In this document: positions 42,429-46,548 of the stretch, in pieces
Position numbering within the stretch: position 1 is the first letter of the stretch
How the letters are laid out: the number at the start of each line of letters is the position of its first letter
From: Pseudomonadota bacterium
GTDB lineage: Bacteria > Pseudomonadota > Gammaproteobacteria > Burkholderiales > Ferrovaceae
NCBI GenBank assembly: GCA_028873535.1
Contig: JAGWIJ010000009.1
Location: 1-46,548 of the forward strand
Direction: 5' to 3'
DNA: 46,548 nt
Translations under genes and position numbers: made by a program
The notes under the pieces: model-generated
What the model was told of the DNA's origin: nothing
The model's database searches: none
The model's input: the letters and a program-made list of their open reading frames with translations, nothing else

Positions 42429-44095
42429 CTCTGCGGCCGCTCACGATCTGCCTGCTGTGCGGCGCCTTGCTGCTGGCGGGATGCGGTGGTGGCGGCGCTG
42501 GTGATGGCAACGGTGGCGGCAGCGACACCGCCGCAGCGCCAGCCGCTGTGCCCACGCCCGTGGCCAACCAGGCCGCCTACGCCCTGATCGCATGGAACGA
42601 TCTCGGCATGCACTGCATGGACGGCAAGGACTACTCCGTCTTCTCCATCCTGCCGCCTTACAACAATCTCCACGCCCAGCTCGTCCGCCGTGACGGCGCC
42701 GCAGCGACACCAGTCAGCAGCGGTGTCACGGTCACCTACGAGGCGGTTGCCGATCCCTCCGGCTCGATCAATACCGGGAGCGCCGGCAAGACCAATTTCT
42801 GGTCCTGGGCCGCCCGGCTGTTCGGTTCCGCCCCGGCGGCCGGGGTCGGGCTGACCGGAAACCCGGCACCTGGCACCACACCGGCGCCGCTGGCGTTCAA
42901 TGCCGGGCGGCAATGGTGGGAGGCCACCGGCATCCCGGTCACGCCCTACGACGATGCCGGCCACAAGAACTACTATCCGATGGTGAAAGTGGTGGCGCGC
43001 GATGCCGCCGGGACCGTCCTGGCCAGCACCAGCGTGGTATTGCCGGTCTCCGACGAGATCAGCTGCCGCAGCTGCCATGCCTCCACCAGCGGCAATGCCG
43101 CAGCCCAGCCTGCGGCCGGCTGGGTCAATGATCCCGATCCGGAGAAGGACTGGAAGCGCAACGTGCTGCTGCTCCACGATGATCGTGTACCGGCGGCCAT
43201 CGTACTGGCTGGCAAGCAGGCCCTTTACACCGGCAGCGGCCTGGCGGCTACGGCCGCGGCCGGACAGCCTGTCCTGTGCGCGGCCTGCCACCAGTCCAAC
43301 GCGCTGGGCACCCCCAGGCTGGCTGGCATCCTCTCCCTGACCGCGGCCATCCACAGCCGCCATGCCTATGTCGCCGACCCCACCAGCGGCAGCGCCCTCG
43401 AGAGCAATACCACGCGCAGCGCCTGTTACCTGTGTCATCCGGGATCGGTCACCAAGTGTCTGCGTGGCGTCATGGGCAATGCTGTCGGCGCCAACGGTCT
43501 GCCCGCCATCGACTGCCAGAGCTGTCACGGTCCGATGTCGGCCGTCGGTGCCGCCAATCGCGATGGCTGGCTCGACGAGCCCCAATGCCAGCAATGCCAC
43601 GACCGGCCAGCAGCCGGGGCGCCGTTCACGCGCTTCACCAGCACACTTGATGCTGCCACGGGTCTGCCCAGGAGCACCGTCGATCCCCTCTTCGCCACCA
43701 GCGCTGACGTACCGGCGCCCGGCAAGTCGCTGTACCGTTACAGCCGTGGTCATGGCGGCCTGCAATGCGAGGCCTGCCACGGCGCCACCCATGCCGAATA
43801 CCCGAGTTCGCACGTCAACGACAATCTGCAGAGCATCGCGCTGCAGGGCTATGCCGGCACGTTGCGCGAATGCGGCAGTTGCCACCAGGCCGCGCTCGCC
43901 AATCCGGTCAACGGCGGCCCGCACGGCATGCACCTGACCGGCAGCGCGTGGGTGTCGCAGCATCGGACGGTGGGCTGGTCGGCGGCGTGCGCGGTCTGCC
44001 ATGGCAGCGATGCGCGTGGCACCGCGCTGTCGCGCGACGCCAGCGGTGCCGTGGTGGGCTGCTACAACTGCCACAACGGGCCGACGGGCGGCTGA
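42425..44095 (+). CDS. Nonahaem c-type cytochrome lipoprotein
   Basis: A 556-residue protein. A lipoprotein signal ends in the lipobox LLAGC with the acylated cysteine at residue 20, followed by Gly (no inner-membrane retention Asp), so outer-membrane anchoring is predicted. After a Gly/Ala linker, residues about 50-200 form a haem-free domain with the segment AWNDLGMHCMDGKDYSVF and ILPPYNNLHAQL. Nine CXXCH sites follow between residues 214 and 550: CRSCH, CAACH, CYLCH, CQSCH, CQQCH, CEACH, CGSCH, CAVCH, CYNCH. Covalent haem attachment by the Ccm system and a role in periplasmic or outer-surface electron transfer are expected. GTG start overlaps the anti-sigma stop, making it the third gene of the sigma operon. 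Confidence 0.9.
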   Translation: MTLRPLTICLLCGALLLAGCGGGGAGDGNGGGSDTAAAPAAVPTPVANQAAYALIAWNDLGMHCMDGKDYSVFSILPPYNNLHAQLVRRDGAAATPVSSGVTVTYEAVADPSGSINTGSAGKTNFWSWAARLFGSAPAAGVGLTGNPAPGTTPAPLAFNAGRQWWEATGIPVTPYDDAGHKNYYPMVKVVARDAAGTVLASTSVVLPVSDEISCRSCHASTSGNAAAQPAAGWVNDPDPEKDWKRNVLLLHDDRVPAAIVLAGKQALYTGSGLAATAAAGQPVLCAACHQSNALGTPRLAGILSLTAAIHSRHAYVADPTSGSALESNTTRSACYLCHPGSVTKCLRGVMGNAVGANGLPAIDCQSCHGPMSAVGAANRDGWLDEPQCQQCHDRPAAGAPFTRFTSTLDAATGLPRSTVDPLFATSADVPAPGKSLYRYSRGHGGLQCEACHGATHAEYPSSHVNDNLQSIALQGYAGTLRECGSCHQAALANPVNGGPHGMHLTGSAWVSQHRTVGWSAACAVCHGSDARGTALSRDASGAVVGCYNCHNGPTGG

Positions 44096-44200
44096 AGCCG
44101 CGCCGGCTCCCTTGCGCCTACCTCCTTTGGGCTACCCCCAAGGCTGACTTGTCGCGTTCCTTGGTGCGCGTTCCAATACGCTCCAGGGCAAGAGCCAGCC

Positions 44201-45922
44201 ATGGAGCGTTCGGGCATGCAAAGCGAGGGTGGAGTGATCACGCCAGACTACGGAATGGGCGACGAAGCGGCGGTGCCGGGAAGCAAGGTCCTGCACCGGA
44301 AGATCGATTGGACGGGCGCGTTCTGGGTGGCCAGCGGCGTGCCGGCGCTCGTACTGTTCTCGATCGGATCGGTGGCTGCCACTGTCGGGCGCCCGAGTTG
44401 GATGGTTTGGACGGCCTCCATCCTGCTCGGCTTCATCCAGTCTTTCACCTATGCCGAGATCGCCGGTCTGTTCCCAAACAAGTCAGGCGGCGCGTCTGTC
44501 TACGGGGCGGTGGCGTGGGTGCGCTACAGCAAGCTCATCGCGCCGGTGTCGGTATGGTGCAACTGGCTGGCCTGGTCGCCAGTGCTTGCGCTCGGCTCCG
44601 GCCTGGCAGCAGGTTTCGTGCTTTCGACCCTGTTCTCACCGGATTCCGCCATCAACGCCTGGCAACTTACGCTGCTCGACCTGGGTTTTCTAAAAGGCGG
44701 GCTCACGCTGCGTATCAACTCGGTGTTCCTGCTCGGCGCTGCGATCCTGGTCAGCACATTTGCCATCCAGCACGGCGGCATCCTGCGGTCGGCGCGCACG
44801 ACCATGGTGCTGGGCGTGATCGCGCTGGTTCCCTTGATCGCGATCGCGCTGGTGCCGGTGTTCACCGGCAGCCTTCCGCACACAAACTTCTTCCCTTTGG
44901 TGCCGATCGCGCGTGATGCGCAGGGCGTGATCAGCGAAGGCCACTGGGACATGGCCGGTATCACCGTGCTCATGGGCGGCATGTTCATGGCGGCGTGGTC
45001 CACCTACGGCTTCGAGACCGCGGTGTGCTACACGCGCGAGTTCCGCGATCCCAAGAACGACACCTTCAAGGCGATCTTCTACTCGGGTTTGCTGTGCCTG
45101 TTCGTGTTCAGCTTCCTGCCGCTCGCCTTCCAGGCACACCTTGGCCTCGGGCATCTGGTCACGCCAGCCCAGCTCGATGCCAAGGGTCAGGTGGTGGCGC
45201 AGGCCGTGTATGACGGCATGCTTGCGCCCGATATCTACAGCGGCACCGGCGTCGCCAAGGTGCTGTCGGAGATGATCCGTGGGGGCGCCGTGGTGGGGCA
45301 CGTGGTCATCGCGATGCTGGTCCTGGCCCTGGCGCTTTCGATCATGACGTCGATGGCAGGCTCTTCGCGGACGCTCTACCAGGCCTCTGTCGATGGCTGG
45401 CTGCCGCGCTACCTGTCGCACGTCAACGAGCACGGCGCCCCGACCCACGCCATGTGGACCGACCTGTGCTTCAACCTGATCCTGCTGACGATGTCGGACT
45501 ACGTGTTCGTGCTGGCGGCGTCCAATGTCTGCTACCTGCTGTTCAACTTTCTAAATCTCAATGCAGGCTGGATCCACCGCATCGATCGGCCGAATGTCGA
45601 GCGACCCTTCCGCGCGCCGACTTGGGTGATCGCGGTCGGTGGCCTGCTCTCCTTCGTGAACTTGGCCTTCATGGGCATCGGCGCCGACATCTGGGGTCCC
45701 AACACCCTGTTGACCGGCGTAGTGCTGGCGGCGCTGATCGTGCCGGTGTTCTGGTACCGCCACTACTTCCAGGACCGTGGCGTGTTCCCCGAGGACATGC
45801 TCGAGGACATGCACCTGACTCCGGGCGAAGCCACGGAGAAGCGCGCCGGCTTCCTGCCTTATCTCGCCCTGTTGGCTGGCGTTGCCGTGGTGTTCGTCGG
45901 CTGGCGCATCGCCGTTTACTGA
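44201..45922 (+). CDS. APC-superfamily amino acid permease
   Basis: A 573-residue permease with about 12 transmembrane helices. The first helix region DWTGAFWVASGVPALVLFS, FTYAEIAGLFPNKSGGASVYG (shown by its ends) and STYGFETAVCYTREF follow the APC amino acid/polyamine/organocation pattern; the transported compound is unknown. Start choice is uncertain: ATG at 44201, or ATG at 44216, which has GGAG nine bases upstream. Rare CTA leucine codons and A/T-richer patches set it slightly apart from its neighbours, a hint of different ancestry. A strong intrinsic terminator follows. A divergently placed DUF3445 gene ends nearby and may serve the same catabolic route. Confidence 0.87.
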   Translation: MERSGMQSEGGVITPDYGMGDEAAVPGSKVLHRKIDWTGAFWVASGVPALVLFSIGSVAATVGRPSWMVWTASILLGFIQSFTYAEIAGLFPNKSGGASVYGAVAWVRYSKLIAPVSVWCNWLAWSPVLALGSGLAAGFVLSTLFSPDSAINAWQLTLLDLGFLKGGLTLRINSVFLLGAAILVSTFAIQHGGILRSARTTMVLGVIALVPLIAIALVPVFTGSLPHTNFFPLVPIARDAQGVISEGHWDMAGITVLMGGMFMAAWSTYGFETAVCYTREFRDPKNDTFKAIFYSGLLCLFVFSFLPLAFQAHLGLGHLVTPAQLDAKGQVVAQAVYDGMLAPDIYSGTGVAKVLSEMIRGGAVVGHVVIAMLVLALALSIMTSMAGSSRTLYQASVDGWLPRYLSHVNEHGAPTHAMWTDLCFNLILLTMSDYVFVLAASNVCYLLFNFLNLNAGWIHRIDRPNVERPFRAPTWVIAVGGLLSFVNLAFMGIGADIWGPNTLLTGVVLAALIVPVFWYRHYFQDRGVFPEDMLEDMHLTPGEATEKRAGFLPYLALLAGVAVVFVGWRIAVY

Positions 45923-46000
45923 GCATCCGGGTCCTTGCGCCGCGTCTCCTAGGCGGCGCGGGGTCCAGCGCGGGCGGCATGATTGCCATGCCGTTTTGGT

Positions 46001-46034
46001 CCCGGGGTCTTCACAGATCCCGGGGCGCTTTTTT
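46001..46034 (+). terminator. Intrinsic terminator of the APC permease gene
   Basis: CCCGGGGTC (46001-46009) pairs with GATCCCGGG (46016-46024) over nine base pairs, including one G-U, around the loop TTCACA. It is followed within four bases by six T residues (46029-46034). This is the clearest Rho-independent terminator in the window. Confidence 0.85.
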
Positions 46035-46177
46035 CACATGTGTCAGCCTTGTCGATTCATGCCTGACAGCAGCACGCCCGTGCGCTTCCATGTCGCTAAC
46101 CAGCTGGCAGTGCGACACTGTTTGCGATCATGGTGGCCGCTTGAACCATGCTCGACCTTGGCATACATGATGACACC

Positions 46178-46258
46178 ACCGAAGTGCGCAACCCGAGCGG
46201 CAGCAGCTATTGCGACCTCGTCCGCGCTCTTCATCCGGTCGACGTCGCGACTCGGTGA
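46178..46258 (-). pseudogene. Possible remnant of an M24/creatinase-like gene
   Basis: Read on the minus strand, the segment gives DRMKSADEVAIAAAARVAHF followed by GG. This resembles the helix K-S-x-E-E-[IV]-A-x-x-x-x-x-[AG]-[AR]-x-A-x-x-G-G that opens the catalytic domain of creatinase, prolidase and other M24 enzymes. The similarity stops abruptly, and no active-site motifs are present in any frame. It could be chance. If real, a catabolic gene has been deleted beside the DUF3445 gene. Confidence 0.22.
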
Positions 46259-46305
46259 GCGGCGCCGGCAGGCGGCGGCCAGAGCGCCGCCGCCGCACTG
46301 CGCTC

Positions 46306-46548
46306 TCAGACCCTGTCGTACGGCGCCAGCCAGCCCACGGCCGTGTCGCGATAGCGGCTGAGACCCTTGTAGTCGACCAGCGGCTGCGGCAGATCGCGCA
46401 GCACGCGGTGCAGGCGCTGCCCCCAGGCAGGATTGGTGACCAGATCGTCCAGGCTCGCCAGGTAGCAGCGGATCGGGAACAGGATGCCGTTGCTGCGTGG
46501 CAGCCGGAACAGGGTCTGCAGTTCCACGCGCAGGTGCACCTTGCGTCC
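46306..46548 (-). CDS. DUF3445 protein (haem-dependent oxidative N-demethylase type), 3' end only
   Basis: The gene enters from the right edge on the minus strand; only the last 80 codons are present and the start lies outside. The visible sequence HLRVELQTLFRLPRSNGILF, then PIRCYLASLDDL and VDYKGLSRYRD, matches the C-terminal part of DUF3445. That family includes the alpha subunit of haem-dependent oxidative N-demethylase, which acts on secondary amines such as dimethylamine, while many members are uncharacterised. Catalytic residues are mostly outside the window. The frame has no internal stop up to the edge. Confidence 0.75.
   Translation of the reverse strand, partial: GRKVHLRVELQTLFRLPRSNGILFPIRCYLASLDDLVTNPAWGQRLHRVLRDLPQPLVDYKGLSRYRDTAVGWLAPYDRV

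Larger units (their letters stand above)
45923..46305. other. Gene-free interval between the APC permease and the DUF3445 gene
   Basis: After the terminator at 46001-46034 there is no convincing gene on either strand up to the stop of the DUF3445 gene. A short plus-strand frame (46148-46258, 36 codons) has no ribosome-binding site and no recognisable product. A minus-strand fragment at about 46178-46258 may be a degraded peptidase remnant and is listed separately. Confidence 0.6.

Noticed and set aside
44124..44142. Hairpin CCTTTGGG/CCCCCAAGG after the cytochrome gene
   Set aside because: The stem has a mismatch and no T-tract; too weak to call a terminator.
46148..46258. A 36-codon plus-strand frame after the terminator
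   Set aside because: No ribosome-binding site, no promoter and no recognisable peptide family.

Overview
The window looks like a compact, GC-rich chromosomal segment from a betaproteobacterium, most plausibly Rhodocyclales or a close relative. This rests on gene content and order: metXW; a DUF971-ubiE-Tim44-ubiJ-ubiB run; pilT/pilU back to back with yggS; a ManX-type EIIA-HPr-EI phosphotransfer cascade behind phoBR; and a DUF3683 oxidoreductase. Genes are tightly packed, with many 1-8 nt overlaps (ATGA, GTGA, TGATG) and four convergent pairs whose stops overlap. I saw no rRNA, tRNA, CRISPR array, insertion sequence or prophage.

Layout. 1-9.4 kb: the 3' part of a large FAD/Fe-S oxidoreductase, a DJ-1/PfpI protein, a VanX-type D,D-dipeptidase, a two-gene signalling unit (membrane diguanylate cyclase plus receiver-TPR protein) and an AmpG-like permease. 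9.4-12.2 kb: methionine genes metX/metW coupled to a rubredoxin and preceded by a GntR/HutC regulator with a probable autoregulatory operator. 12.6-17.2 kb, all on the minus strand: phoB-phoR followed by EIIA(Man), HPr and EI; a well-formed Pho box with correctly placed -10 lies upstream of phoB. 17.3-21.5 kb: ubiquinone biosynthesis (ubiE, ubiJ, ubiB) with DUF971 and a Tim44-like protein. 21.5-26.3 kb: a branched-chain amino-acid ABC importer whose LivM and LivG are fused in one chain. 26.6-30.5 kb: a spermidine/putrescine ABC importer, potABCD. 30.5-35.5 kb: an OhrR/MarR regulator, gamma-carbonic anhydrase, VanZ-like protein, thioredoxin-like ferredoxin, alpha/beta hydrolase, HemJ and an RlmL-type methyltransferase. 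35.5-39.7 kb: pilU, pilT, yggS and a phosphate-selective-porin-like protein.

The most unusual block is 39.7-44.1 kb. A secreted subtilisin-like protease is divergent from a tightly overlapping three-gene unit: ECF sigma factor, single-pass anti-sigma factor, and a lipoprotein with nine CXXCH haem motifs preceded by a domain I cannot assign to a named family. The start/stop overlaps imply coordinated translation. A candidate ECF-type promoter lies before the sigma gene. My inference is an envelope redox or electron-transfer module with its own sigma factor, possibly gated by proteolysis.

The right end (44.2-46.5 kb) holds an APC-family permease with a strong intrinsic terminator, a gene-free stretch that may contain a degenerate fragment, and the 3' end of a DUF3445 (haem-dependent oxidative N-demethylase type) gene entering from the right edge.
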